A DNA stretch of 64,000 nucleotides from Psychrobacter urativorans (lineage in GTDB: Bacteria > Pseudomonadota > Gammaproteobacteria > Pseudomonadales > Moraxellaceae), in NCBI RefSeq assembly GCF_904846675.1, contig NZ_CAJHBT010000010.1, positions 1 to 64,000 of the forward strand, read 5' to 3'. The position numbers and the translations under genes were made by a program. How positions within the stretch are numbered: the first letter of the stretch is position 1; the number at the start of each line of letters is the position of its first letter. The notes under the pieces were generated by a model. That model searched no databases and was not told where the DNA came from. It saw only the letters and a program-made list of their open reading frames with translations. Below are positions 45,461 to 54,473 of this stretch, piece after piece.

Positions 45461-46390
45461 TTAGTTTGCTGTACAGTGTTTGGGCGTTTGTTTCTTATTA
45501 AGCGAGCTGATACAACGCCAACTGTCGCCCTCAAGATTGTGATAGAACACTAACTTCTGCCCATTGAGATAGCGTATTGGAAAACTGACACCTTTGACCG
45601 TCGCGATTACTGCGCAGTCTGTATTAGGTACGCCTTCCGCTTGGTTATCAACATGCATACGCAGTTGTTGAGCGTCAGTACTAAGCGGCAAGTTAACAGG
45701 ACATTGTCCTGTCTGTTGATAAATTAACGCTACCCGATTTTGTGCGTTTTTGGCAATATCATAAGCATCAAACAACACATCGTTCTCTTTTTGCTTCGCA
45801 ATAATGGGTAAAAACTGTATATTTATTACCATCAGCGCGAAGGCAAAAAACCCAAACCCAAGTGCTAAACCATATAAACTAACCCCACCTTCACGTTGTA
45901 GATGGGCCTTTTGTGCCGCCTCATCACGGGGATTATCTTCTATCGCATCGGCAATCTCACGCCGCGCCATACGATAATAATACGCATCCGTCCAGCGCGC
46001 CACCATGAACGACCAAAACACCCAAATCATTGCCGCAATACCGATACGGGCTGGCATATGATAAGCGTTTGGAATGTATGACATGAATGCAAATTCAAAG
46101 AACACCAACACAATGACAATATTTAACTGAATAAACGACCAGCCCGCCACGCTATATACCAATGCATCCATATAACGCTTACGATATAGCAGCCAAGGAA
46201 AGGTAATAAAAAATGCTGCCCAATGCCATTTTGGTGACAGATAACCTTGCTTATCGAATGCCTCAAAACGCTTAAGATAATGGCTTTGCGTCCGATGACC
46301 AATAAACCATTGGTCTAACTGTTTACGCTTGGTAGGCGTTAGCTTTTCTTGATAAAACGGCGGCGGCGAATCCGTCTCTATAAATAACAT
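45461..46390 (-). CDS. DUF2628-like membrane protein
   Basis: 309 residues. The N-terminal segment KWHWAAFFITFPWLLYRKRYMDALVYSVAGW matches the DUF2628 style (a soluble helix, then FFxxFxWxxYRKM). Four to five membrane segments follow up to about 210. The C-terminal 100 residues look periplasmic, with Cys residues (QCPVNLPL, TDCAVI, WRCISS, KHCTAN) that could form disulfides. Function unknown. It converges with the Kef-type gene. Confidence 0.75.
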   Translation of the reverse strand: MLFIETDSPPPFYQEKLTPTKRKQLDQWFIGHRTQSHYLKRFEAFDKQGYLSPKWHWAAFFITFPWLLYRKRYMDALVYSVAGWSFIQLNIVIVLVFFEFAFMSYIPNAYHMPARIGIAAMIWVFWSFMVARWTDAYYYRMARREIADAIEDNPRDEAAQKAHLQREGGVSLYGLALGFGFFAFALMVINIQFLPIIAKQKENDVLFDAYDIAKNAQNRVALIYQQTGQCPVNLPLSTDAQQLRMHVDNQAEGVPNTDCAVIATVKGVSFPIRYLNGQKLVFYHNLEGDSWRCISSLNKKQTPKHCTAN

Positions 46391-46507
46391 ATCAGTAGCC
46401 TCGGTTGGCTATTAAAAAGGGATAATAAGGTGCATGAGCACTATCTATTATATGATAATGTCAAGCCAGATGCGAAGCGTTTCAAATAAACGAAAGCATG
46501 ATAGACA

Positions 46508-46536
46508 TTCACACTAGAAATTATTTCGCCTATAAT
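46508..46536 (+). promoter_or_regulatory. Sigma70-type promoter of trmB
   Basis: TTCACA (46508-46513) and TATAAT (46531-46536) are 17 bases apart. Transcription would start near 46543, downstream of the first in-frame ATG (46498), which argues for the start at 46576. Confidence 0.65.
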
Positions 46537-46575
46537 AGACTCATACCTCCAACTTTATTAAGCCTTAGTACTTTT

Positions 46576-47487
46576 ATGAATAACAACCCTATGAACAGTA
46601 ACTTTATGAATAACCTTACCAATCCAGACGCTCAAACCGATATCACTATTGACAGCAAGCCTGACGTCGCAGCTAATAATGATGATAGCAGTATCGCTGT
46701 CACCACTGACCAAAATGTTAGCGTATCTTCTGCTAATGCTGCAGAAGCTGATAGCAAAGCTACTGATGCTGAGCCTAGCAAACATATACGTATCGTCAAC
46801 ACTTTTATGAAGCGGCGCACGCATATGAATAAAAATGCCGAGCAAGCGTTGACTGATCCAGAGTTTGCGCAGTATTTGGTTAATAATAGCAGCGGTGATG
46901 GTAATTTGGAGAACATTCATGATTTGCGCATATTATTCATTGATACTCCAAACGGCAGCGACGCCCCGCTTACCTTAGAGATAGGTTTTGGTCTTGGAGA
47001 TTCGCTGATCGAGATGGCAGCGGCTGAGCCTGCACGTAATTTCGTCGGTATTGAAGTCCACGAGCCTGGTATTGGTAAGTGTGCTTATATGGCAGGCTCG
47101 CAAAATCTGACCAACATTAAAATAATTAACGGTGATGCGATTCAACTGCTCAAGCAATTACCAGAAAACCATATTGATCGTATCCAACTCTACTTCCCTG
47201 ATCCTTGGCAAAAAAGGCGCCATCATAAACGCCGCTTTGTCAGTCCAGAACGTATGGCAATTCTTACCCGTAGTCTGAAGCGCGGCGGTTGGTTTCATAC
47301 CTCTACTGATTGGGAACACTATGCATTTTGGATGGTTGAGGTATTAGATAGTTTTACAGGACTCAGTAACCAAGCTGGTAATGGCAACTTTACCCCGCGC
47401 CCCGACTTCCGTCCGATGACTAAATTTGAGCGTCGTGGACTGGAAAGCGGTCATGGCGTTTGGGATTTGATTTATACTAAAGACTAA
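46576..47487 (+). CDS. trmB: tRNA (guanine-N7-)-methyltransferase
   Basis: 303 residues from this start. It methylates G46 of tRNA. Core motifs: [40 protein letters not shown] (SAM loop), [37 protein letters not shown] (catalytic PDPWxKxRHxKRR) and [14 protein letters not shown]. About 70 residues, rich in Asn, Asp, Ser and Thr, precede the core and are extra to the family. Starts at 46498, 46591 and 46606 are also in frame, and no SD is decisive; the promoter at 46508-46536 rules against 46498. Confidence 0.95.
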   Translation: MNNNPMNSNFMNNLTNPDAQTDITIDSKPDVAANNDDSSIAVTTDQNVSVSSANAAEADSKATDAEPSKHIRIVNTFMKRRTHMNKNAEQALTDPEFAQYLVNNSSGDGNLENIHDLRILFIDTPNGSDAPLTLEIGFGLGDSLIEMAAAEPARNFVGIEVHEPGIGKCAYMAGSQNLTNIKIINGDAIQLLKQLPENHIDRIQLYFPDPWQKRRHHKRRFVSPERMAILTRSLKRGGWFHTSTDWEHYAFWMVEVLDSFTGLSNQAGNGNFTPRPDFRPMTKFERRGLESGHGVWDLIYTKD

Positions 47488-47900
47488 GTTTTATCACTTA
47501 ATTCATAAGTTGGTTGATAAGCTGCTTGCAAGTTAAATAACTGCTTTACCAATATGTCCTCTATTTAGTGGCTGAATTATACAGCCGCTCTTTCATGCTT
47601 ATGAACTCACTATCTAGATTATCCAATTCTTCGACTCAATAGCGCAGATAGAAAGCTTGCTATTTTTGCTGCCCTTTTTTAGCCATAGTCCTAAACCCTA
47701 GCTAAGTGCCAGTAGTTATATTTTTGCTGATTAGAGGATATTTTGTCGTTAATAAAATAGCGTCATAATATGTGAAACATAGCCCTAGCCCTTTATTTAA
47801 CGCACTTCTAAACCCTATGATTTCAATAAAATAGGCTTCATATAACACTTTATAATTTTTTCACCCAGCGCAAACATCGGTAACATAAGGGCTACATGAG

Positions 47901-47935
47901 TTCTCCACATAAGCTGTGTATAACTCTGTGGATAA
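47901..47935. promoter_or_regulatory. Cluster of DnaA-box-like sequences
   Basis: TTCTCCACA (47901-47909, one mismatch to TTATCCACA), TGTGTATAA (47915-47923, the reverse complement of TTATACACA) and TGTGGATAA (47927-47935, perfect) fall within 35 bases. The last two are spaced 12 bases start to start in the same orientation. AT-rich DNA follows. Origin-like in style, but no dnaA or dnaN is nearby. Confidence 0.55.
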
Positions 47936-48257
47936 CTAGCTATTTGACGGCTATCATCCTTGATACCTTAAAGGTTAAGGTAAAATTGGTCAATTTTTAT
48001 ACAATTAATTTTCATATGTAAATCAATGGCTTGCGCGTCAATATAAATAGTGAGTATTTATTTTACATTTATTTTTAAATAACTTTTAATAGACCTTATG
48101 TTTCACAGCCCATTAATTTAGCCATCTTATATGTACTGAATGACCTATAATTTTATTGACAAATAGCACTAGCAATGGTTCTAACTTACCATAATAAACA
48201 CAGCTTTTGTTAACATACGCCGTCGATATATTTTGTTTTTTTCTCATTAGTTGGATG

Positions 48258-48319
48258 CGACAGTGACTGTCGTTTAACGTACTTCTGCCCCTGTTATAGC
48301 GCTTGGACTTTGGTATAAT
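48258..48319 (+). promoter_or_regulatory. recA promoter candidate and upstream palindrome
   Basis: CTGTTA (48291-48296) and TATAAT (48314-48319) are 17 bases apart, giving a leader of about 220 bases before recA. CGACAGT-G-ACTGTCG (48258-48272) lies 18 bases upstream of the -35 and could bind a regulator. It is unlike an E. coli LexA box. Confidence 0.5.
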
Positions 48320-48549
48320 AACCTCATCTTCTTAGAACACTCAATAATAAACCTTCAGTAAGAGACACTAGTAGCTTCTTAGTAGCCATAAAATAATGAG
48401 GCGATGATAGGCTAAATCTTTATATTCTTACTCTGAACTTTTTTCAGTTATATTACTATTCATATTGGATATAGTAGGATGAGATGCTCGGCATCACGTT
48501 TTACGATACTTAATAAATAATGCACTTATTGATAAACAAGGAATCCATT

Positions 48550-49605
48550 ATGGACGACAACCAAGCCAAAGCCCTCAAAGCTGCGCTGGGTCAAATTGAA
48601 AAGCAATTTGGCAAAAATACTATTATGCATCTAGGCGATGATGCAGCCGCACTTGATGTAGATGTAGTCTCAACTGGTTCGTTGGGCTTAGATATCGCCC
48701 TAGGCATCGGCGGTTTGCCTAAAGGTCGTATCGTTGAGATTTATGGCCCTGAAAGCTCTGGTAAAACGACCATGACCTTGCAGGCGATTGCAGAATGTCA
48801 AAAACAAGGCGGTACCTGTGCCTTTATCGATGCTGAGCACGCACTAGACCCAGTCTACGCTCGAGCGCTTGGGGTGCAGACTGATGACCTATTGGTCTCC
48901 CAGCCCGATAACGGTGAGCAGGCTCTTGAGATTACCGATATGTTGGTACGTTCAGGTGCTGTCGACATGATTGTCATTGACTCAGTGGCGGCTTTGACGC
49001 CGCGCGCCGAGATCGAAGGTGAGATGGGCGACTCGCACATGGGCCTGCAAGCGCGTTTGATGAGCCAAGCGTTGCGTAAAATCACTGGTAATGCCAAACG
49101 CTCTAACTGTATGGTGGTATTTATTAACCAAATCCGTATGAAAATTGGCGTCATGTTTGGTAGCCCAGAGACCACAACCGGTGGTAACGCGCTTAAGTTC
49201 TACGCCTCCATACGCATGGATATTCGCCGCATTGGTGCGGTTAAAAATGGTGATGAAATTATTGGTAACCAAACCCGAGTTAAAGTTATTAAAAATAAAA
49301 TGGCACCGCCATTCCGTCAAGCTGAGTTTGAAATTACTTATGGCGAAGGGACCAATCACTTGGCGGAAGTCATCGATTTAGGTGTTGAGATAGGCGCAGT
49401 CGGTAAAGCAGGATCTTGGTATAGCTACGGCGATGAAAAAATCGGTCAGGGTAAAGCCAATTCAGTGATATTTCTGAAAGAAAACCCTGCTATTGCTGAA
49501 GAAATTGAAGCTAAAATACGTGCCGAAAAACTCGGTGTAGCCGATGATAGCAAAGCGCCAGAGACAGCTGTTAAGGAAGAACTAGAAGCAGAGCCAGTGC
49601 AATAA
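48550..49605 (+). CDS. recA: Recombinase RecA
   Basis: 351 residues. It forms filaments on single-stranded DNA for recombination and damage signalling. Seen: [20 protein letters not shown], Walker [86 protein letters not shown] and an acidic C-terminus ([10 protein letters not shown]). I start at ATG 48550 with AAGGA upstream; the longer frame from 48520 lacks an SD. recX follows 27 bases later. Confidence 0.99.
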   Translation: MDDNQAKALKAALGQIEKQFGKNTIMHLGDDAAALDVDVVSTGSLGLDIALGIGGLPKGRIVEIYGPESSGKTTMTLQAIAECQKQGGTCAFIDAEHALDPVYARALGVQTDDLLVSQPDNGEQALEITDMLVRSGAVDMIVIDSVAALTPRAEIEGEMGDSHMGLQARLMSQALRKITGNAKRSNCMVVFINQIRMKIGVMFGSPETTTGGNALKFYASIRMDIRRIGAVKNGDEIIGNQTRVKVIKNKMAPPFRQAEFEITYGEGTNHLAEVIDLGVEIGAVGKAGSWYSYGDEKIGQGKANSVIFLKENPAIAEEIEAKIRAEKLGVADDSKAPETAVKEELEAEPVQ

Positions 49606-49632
49606 CCGTTTACTGACTATCGATCGACTGTT

Positions 49633-50703
49633 ATGAAAATTAAAACATTAGCCGAAATTCTAGCCGAGTCAGAATCCGACTCGGCTAGCTTGGCTAAATC
49701 CAAACGAAAAAGCTCCAAACAAAAACAACCTTCCAAAGCTATTAGCAATGCTCATAAACTCCCCGCTGAATCCAAGATAGAATACCTAAATTCCAAACAG
49801 TATCGGTCTTCTGACGCCGCTGATATTAATGACTCTACAACTTTTGATTCCAATACTCCTTCCTCATCTAAATCCTTTAAAACTAAGTCTAAAAAGCGAA
49901 AAAAACGCTTTCATCCTGCTTCAAATTTTACGATTGAGCCTAATGCTGCTCCCAACTATCAGCTGCCTGAACCACAAAGCATTAAAGAGATGCTCGCGGA
50001 GGTGAAGCATGAGGTTCATGATAAGAATATTAATGAAAGTGCTACTCATACCTCTATAAAGATAGACACTAATTCAGAATCTGTTAAGGGAACCAAAGAG
50101 GTCGATAACCTGCCCTCTGCGCTCAAAGCTTACCTGCGTACTCCCGAACAGCGACAAGCAGAAACAGACGCTATTAAAGCCGAAAGTCGTTTGCGTTGGC
50201 TGGCATTTTATTATTTATCGCGGCGTGAATATGGCAAGGCTGAATTGAAGCAAAAGTTACTGGATAAAGAGCAAGATGTCCATAAGATCGATGCCTTATT
50301 GGAAGAGTTTGAGAGTAAGGGCTATCAAAGTGACTACCGCACCACCCTAATGCTTATCCGCGAAAGTATTCGTAAAGGCCGGGGACGCGGTCGAATTAAG
50401 CAGGAGTTTTACCATAAAAAAATAGCCATGCCCAGCAATATTGATGAGCTAATTGACATGGCAAATAGTGAGTCTGATGAGTTTATTGAATTTATCGATG
50501 ACAGCGCTGATAGCATGGTTGAAGGGGTTGATTGGCTTAAACTGGCGGTAACGGCACGTATTAAAAAGTACGGTGACGATGTACCTATCGAACAAAAAGA
50601 TAAAGCGCGACAATTGCGTTTTTTGCAATATCGCGGCTTTAATAGTGATATATGCTTTCAAGCGCTTAAATATACTCTAAATACATTAGATGAGCGTTTT
50701 TAG
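49633..50703 (+). CDS. recX: RecX-like regulator with long N-terminal extension
   Basis: 356 residues, about twice the usual RecX length. The RecX fold occupies roughly 185-356: RLRWLAFYYLSRREYGKAELKQKLLDK, IDALLEEFESKGYQSDYRTTLMLIRESIRKGRGRGRIKQEF, then KARQLRFLQYRGFNSDICFQALKY. The first 184 residues are a Ser/Lys/Asn-rich, probably disordered, basic stretch (KSKKRKKRFHP). RecX proteins cap or destabilise RecA filaments. Its place right after recA supports the name. Confidence 0.9.
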   Translation: MKIKTLAEILAESESDSASLAKSKRKSSKQKQPSKAISNAHKLPAESKIEYLNSKQYRSSDAADINDSTTFDSNTPSSSKSFKTKSKKRKKRFHPASNFTIEPNAAPNYQLPEPQSIKEMLAEVKHEVHDKNINESATHTSIKIDTNSESVKGTKEVDNLPSALKAYLRTPEQRQAETDAIKAESRLRWLAFYYLSRREYGKAELKQKLLDKEQDVHKIDALLEEFESKGYQSDYRTTLMLIRESIRKGRGRGRIKQEFYHKKIAMPSNIDELIDMANSESDEFIEFIDDSADSMVEGVDWLKLAVTARIKKYGDDVPIEQKDKARQLRFLQYRGFNSDICFQALKYTLNTLDERF

Positions 50704-50760
50704 CTTAAACTTCTCGCACCTTCTCAAAAGTTATTACTCATCAATAATACTTAATAACTT

Positions 50761-52221
50761 TTAATAATAGCCGAGCAACTTCCACCAAATGAGACCCGCG
50801 CCAATCCAAACCACTAGATTGACCACACTCATTATCGCCCCAATACTCCACCACTCCCCTAACGTCACATAACCTGAGTTAAAGATAATCGGTGCTGTAC
50901 CCGTAGCATAATGGGTCAGCGTCATCATAATATTACCCGCTGCTGCAAGTATTAATGCATAGAGCATCGGCGGTGCACCCAAGGCTAACCCTACCGCGTA
51001 AAACGCGGCGAACAAAGCAGTAATATGCGCGGTGGTACTGGCAAAAAAGTAATGGATATATAAGTAAACTAACGTCAAAATCGCCACTGCGCCCACCCAG
51101 CCAACACCCGTCATGCCAATCATGCTCTCAATATTGCTTGAAAACCAACTGATTAAGCCGAGTTTGCTCAAATAAGAAGCCATCATAATCAGCGCACCAA
51201 ACCAGATAATGGTATCCCATGCTGATTTTTCTTTCAGAATATCATCCCAAGTCAGAACACCAGTTAGTATTAAGGTCGTCAATCCAATAAAAGCCGTCGT
51301 CGTAGCATCGACGCTCCATTGTTCACCAAAGATAAGCGCAGGAATATTTGCCCACAATAGTAACATTAAAGCAAATACACCGAGCATTATTTTTTCTTGC
51401 ATACTGACATGACCCATTTCTGCCAAGTTGTCTTTAGCAAAGGTCTTGGCATCAGGCGTCTCTTTTACCTCAGGAGGATAAATCAGATAAATCACTATCG
51501 GCATCAATACCAAACACAGCATTCCTGGTATAAACATTGCCACCGCCCACGTCGTCCACGACAGTTGGATATCGCCGCCTGTGGCCTTATTAACTAAATC
51601 AACTACTAAAGGGTTGGGAGCAGTAGCGGTAATAAACATGCCTGAGGTGATCGGGTTGCCGTGATAATTGACCATTGCCAGATAGCGGCCAATCTTTTTT
51701 TGTGTGCCCTCTTCGGGGGTTGAATGAAAGCTTTGGGCAATGGACTTCATAATGGGGTGAATAATACCGCCACCTCGGGCAGTATTAGAAGGCGTTATTG
51801 GTGCAATCATCAGCTCCGCAGCTGTCAAGGAATAGGCAACACCAATGGTTTTTTTGCCAAAAATAGAAATAAAATAATAAGCAATACGGCGCCCCAAACC
51901 AGTCTTTATCAAACCCCGTGAAATCATGACCGCGATACCAATCAACCAAATCAACGGACTTGAATAGCTTGATAGCGCATCACTTATTGCCTCTTTTGGG
52001 CTGTCATTCGTCACGCCAGTGACTGCTACCAATGTCACCGCGATAATAGCAATCGCGCCAATAGGTAGTACTTTACCGATGATAGCAACGATGGTCGCGA
52101 TAAATAGTGCCAACATATGCCACGCTTCAGGCGTGACCCCAGTAGGAACGGGTATAACAAACCATATTATCAAACCGACCAATATGGCAATAGCGGCAGG
52201 AATAGGCTTAAACGGCATCAT
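50761..52221 (-). CDS. DASS-family di/tricarboxylate transporter (CitT/DiT type)
   Basis: 486 residues, 11-12 membrane segments. The SNT motifs of the divalent anion:sodium symporter family are visible: APITPSNTARGGGIIHPIMKSI, and in the second repeat FFASTTAHITALFAAFYAVG with a TATAPNPL-like segment after the first half. PSNTARGGG is the form seen in CitT/TtdT antiporters and the plastid 2-oxoglutarate/malate carrier, so a C4/C5 dicarboxylate or citrate substrate is likely. AAGGATG precedes the ATG-ATG start. Confidence 0.88.
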   Translation of the reverse strand: MMPFKPIPAAIAILVGLIIWFVIPVPTGVTPEAWHMLALFIATIVAIIGKVLPIGAIAIIAVTLVAVTGVTNDSPKEAISDALSSYSSPLIWLIGIAVMISRGLIKTGLGRRIAYYFISIFGKKTIGVAYSLTAAELMIAPITPSNTARGGGIIHPIMKSIAQSFHSTPEEGTQKKIGRYLAMVNYHGNPITSGMFITATAPNPLVVDLVNKATGGDIQLSWTTWAVAMFIPGMLCLVLMPIVIYLIYPPEVKETPDAKTFAKDNLAEMGHVSMQEKIMLGVFALMLLLWANIPALIFGEQWSVDATTTAFIGLTTLILTGVLTWDDILKEKSAWDTIIWFGALIMMASYLSKLGLISWFSSNIESMIGMTGVGWVGAVAILTLVYLYIHYFFASTTAHITALFAAFYAVGLALGAPPMLYALILAAAGNIMMTLTHYATGTAPIIFNSGYVTLGEWWSIGAIMSVVNLVVWIGAGLIWWKLLGYY

Positions 52222-52516
52222 CGTTACATCCTTGTAAAATGTCCATATAATAGAATAAAAATATTATGACTTAAAAATATTTATTGGATAAAGTTAGTAA
52301 TGAAGTAAAATTAAATTAATTATATAACTATTGTTATTAGCCTGCTCTAACAATCACCATTTTTAACATATTTATTTAAAGGCAAAGATAACTCTAAACC
52401 ATCAATAGAGCTTATAGTATGTGAATACATGAACCATAAAAAAAGCACACCAACAGGCATGCTCTCTTTGATTGTTAATCTTTAATTTATAACATTTATC
52501 CTAAAAAACCATTACT
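52222..52516. other. Gap between yidB-like and carboxylate transporter genes
   Basis: No gene seen. AT-rich, with the upstream end of the yidB terminator at 52437-52463. Confidence 0.5.
52437..52463 (-). terminator. Terminator of the yidB-like gene
   Basis: On the minus strand AGCATGCC and GGTGTGCT pair (two G-T wobbles) around TGTT, followed by TTTTTTT. It lies 54 bases after the stop. Confidence 0.75.
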
Positions 52517-53233
52517 TTACTTCAAAGCTCCCAGACGGTTAGATAGTTGACTGATAATCTGCTCGATTTCCTGATTTGCTTCTGTTTCATTATCTAAATT
52601 ACCATGCGGAGTTAGCTGATTCATAACCTCAGGTAATAATTCAGCCAATCCTTGACGAACTTCCATATCATTAGCGCCGGTATGCGCCGCTACTTGTTGA
52701 ATTTCTTTTTCATCAAACAGACGATGGACTTCATTAGGGTCTAGATTGTCATTTAACTCATGATTGCTCATCCAAGACTGTGCTTGATTCTCATAACCCA
52801 TGCCAGTTATTTTCGATAGCGCACCACTGAGACCACCATTACGCTGAATCCAACTTAGGACCATGGGCATAAGGGCAGCAACCAACATGCCTTTACCACT
52901 AAATCCACTTCTATTACTTTGACCACCCAAAACGCTACCTAAAATATCACCCAATCCGCCAGAACTCGCACTGGTGTTACCTGGCTTATTACCGCCGATT
53001 AGACCACCTAAGATGTCATCTAAACCGAAGTGATTGTCCTGATGGCGCTCATACTGCTGCGGATTATAATCACGTGGTTGATTATGACTTCCTGTTAACA
53101 CACCACCCAAAATATCACCCAGACCACCAGTACGACGCGGGGTAATACGCTGATTGATAGGGTTGCGTTGGCTATCTTCTGGATCAATGGCACTGCGCGC
53201 AACTTGTGAAACTAAATTCCCTAATAAGCTCAT
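52517..53233 (-). CDS. YidB/DUF937-like protein
   Basis: 238 residues. The N-terminal 120 residues are Gly/Asn/Gln-rich, with repeated GGLGDILGGVL-type units (about 34-48, 70-80 and 92-106). The C-terminal part contains YidB-style segments: QSWMSNHELNDNLDPNEVHRLFDEKEIQQVAAHTGANDMEVRQGLAELLPEVMNQLTPHG. The role is unknown in general. AAGGATG precedes the ATG. The Gly-rich repeats are the noteworthy part. Confidence 0.85.
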   Translation of the reverse strand: MSLLGNLVSQVARSAIDPEDSQRNPINQRITPRRTGGLGDILGGVLTGSHNQPRDYNPQQYERHQDNHFGLDDILGGLIGGNKPGNTSASSGGLGDILGSVLGGQSNRSGFSGKGMLVAALMPMVLSWIQRNGGLSGALSKITGMGYENQAQSWMSNHELNDNLDPNEVHRLFDEKEIQQVAAHTGANDMEVRQGLAELLPEVMNQLTPHGNLDNETEANQEIEQIISQLSNRLGALK

Positions 53234-53529
53234 AATGACATCCTTTTATTATTAACTAATTGGCTATCGCTTATGCTATTGAGTATCGTCGTATAATAAT
53301 AAATAATGTCATATAAATAGTACGACATTATTGTTGAAACTCTTATAAATCAATACCAAGCAAATTACCATCTAATATAGCAAATCTCTTCTACCGGCAG
53401 ATAGGTGTTTTGTTATAGCATGTAGAGCTTCGTTAGTTAGTGTATACAAGAAAAATCAGGGCTAATCGTAAAATACTAACCGTAATACACGACTAACAAT
53501 TTATTAAGCACCTAAGAACTATTATCTAC
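53234..53529. other. Gap upstream of the yidB-like gene
   Basis: No gene seen. AT-rich sequence without a clear hairpin or promoter that I can support. Confidence 0.4.
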
Positions 53530-53979
53530 CTAAATAGCGGTAGTCGGGATAACGTTGGCTAAGATATTTAACTCTTGCCATTCCTCAGCGCTAACTTGGT
53601 CGCGAAATACAGTCACTGATAGAGAACGTTGGTAAGGCTCATTAATTATAAACTCAAAATGAATGAATAACTGATAGCGATACACCTTTACCAACTCAGC
53701 TTGCCATAATGCATCGCCGCGACTCGATCGCATCAGCAATTGCCATCCTTGGTCCACTCGTTGATGTAGTGGCGGTTGGCTTAAGTGCAGTAATATTGGT
53801 CGAGACAACGCCAGATAACTGTATACCGCGGACCCAATAATTAATATCAATACATACTGCCACAACGATAATTCAGCTAGCCACGCTAATGATATCAGCG
53901 CACTCGTCAAACTGCCATATAACAAAACCCGTAAACGGCTAGATGGCTGTATTGGCATATCAATACGTAAGGACTTCAT
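53530..53979 (-). CDS. YgfX/CptA-like membrane protein
   Basis: 149 residues. Two adjacent membrane segments near the N-terminus (about 17-57) precede a beta-rich soluble part (GWQLLMRSSRGDALWQAELVKVYRYQLFIHFEFI). This layout, and its place just downstream of an sdhE-like gene, match YgfX (CptA), which E. coli pairs with YgfY/SdhE; the sequence match itself is weak. In E. coli YgfX has been linked to cell-shape effects. No strong ribosome site, so it may depend on the upstream gene for translation. Confidence 0.65.
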   Translation of the reverse strand: MKSLRIDMPIQPSSRLRVLLYGSLTSALISLAWLAELSLWQYVLILIIGSAVYSYLALSRPILLHLSQPPLHQRVDQGWQLLMRSSRGDALWQAELVKVYRYQLFIHFEFIINEPYQRSLSVTVFRDQVSAEEWQELNILANVIPTTAI

Positions 53980-54019
53980 GGGCGCGATATCTCTAAAATA
54001 TAGCTATTAAAAAAAGCTA

Positions 54020-54313
54020 CTAAAGGTCTTTAGCATGACGCCAGGTCTTAATCTTATTAACCAATGTCCATATTGCTTCGTCTTCTGGCTTATCTTGATT
54101 GGTAAAATAATCTAATAAATCAGGATCTTCATGAGTGAGCATTTGCTCAAAGGTTTCTTGCTCAGCAGGTGATGCCGTCAGATATAGCTCTTTCACGTAG
54201 GGATCAATATAGAAGTCCAGCTCTTTTAGCCCGCGGCGGGCTTGATAGATAATACGGCGCTGATCATTGCTGGGTTCTGGCTGGTTTTGGATATCTGAGT
54301 TGGTTGTCATCAT
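54020..54313 (-). CDS. sdhE: Succinate dehydrogenase assembly factor SdhE
   Basis: 97 residues. SdhE promotes covalent FAD attachment to SdhA (and FrdA). The family motif is seen as IIYQARRGLKELDFYIDPYVKELYL, followed by AEQETFEQMLTHEDPDLLDYFTNQDKP. The start is taken at 54313, with GAGA about nine bases upstream; an ATG one codon later is equally possible, and the longer frame up to 54391 begins without an SD. The pair with the YgfX-like gene, 40 bases downstream, is conserved in E. coli. Confidence 0.9.
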   Translation of the reverse strand: MMTTNSDIQNQPEPSNDQRRIIYQARRGLKELDFYIDPYVKELYLTASPAEQETFEQMLTHEDPDLLDYFTNQDKPEDEAIWTLVNKIKTWRHAKDL

Positions 54314-54473
54314 AAAGATAGTCTCATTATTGAATATAATATATATAAACTGGGATACAAAGGTTATGTGGTGCTTAATGACACTTATCATTATTAAAAC
54401 TGCTGCTATTTATTATTCTTTTTAAACATAACTCTTGCTGATTATAGCTTGTACTAACTACAGTGTGTATTAA

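Larger units (their letters stand above)
47488..48549. other. 1.06 kb gene-free AT-rich region upstream of recA
   Basis: No convincing ORF on either strand, and no tRNA or rRNA. It contains three DnaA-box-like 9-mers (47901-47935), a very AT-rich stretch (about 47980-48240), a symmetric CGACAGT/ACTGTCG element (48258-48272) and a recA promoter candidate (48291-48319). Confidence 0.7.

Noticed and set aside
47488-48549. Search for a tRNA, SRP RNA, 6S RNA or small protein gene in the long gap
   Set aside because: No cloverleaf, conserved RNA core or supported ORF was found by eye; a covariance-model scan would be decisive.
53530-54313. Calling the sdhE/ygfX pair a toxin-antitoxin module
   Set aside because: SdhE is better supported as a flavinylation factor, and the partner match is weak; kept only as a context note.
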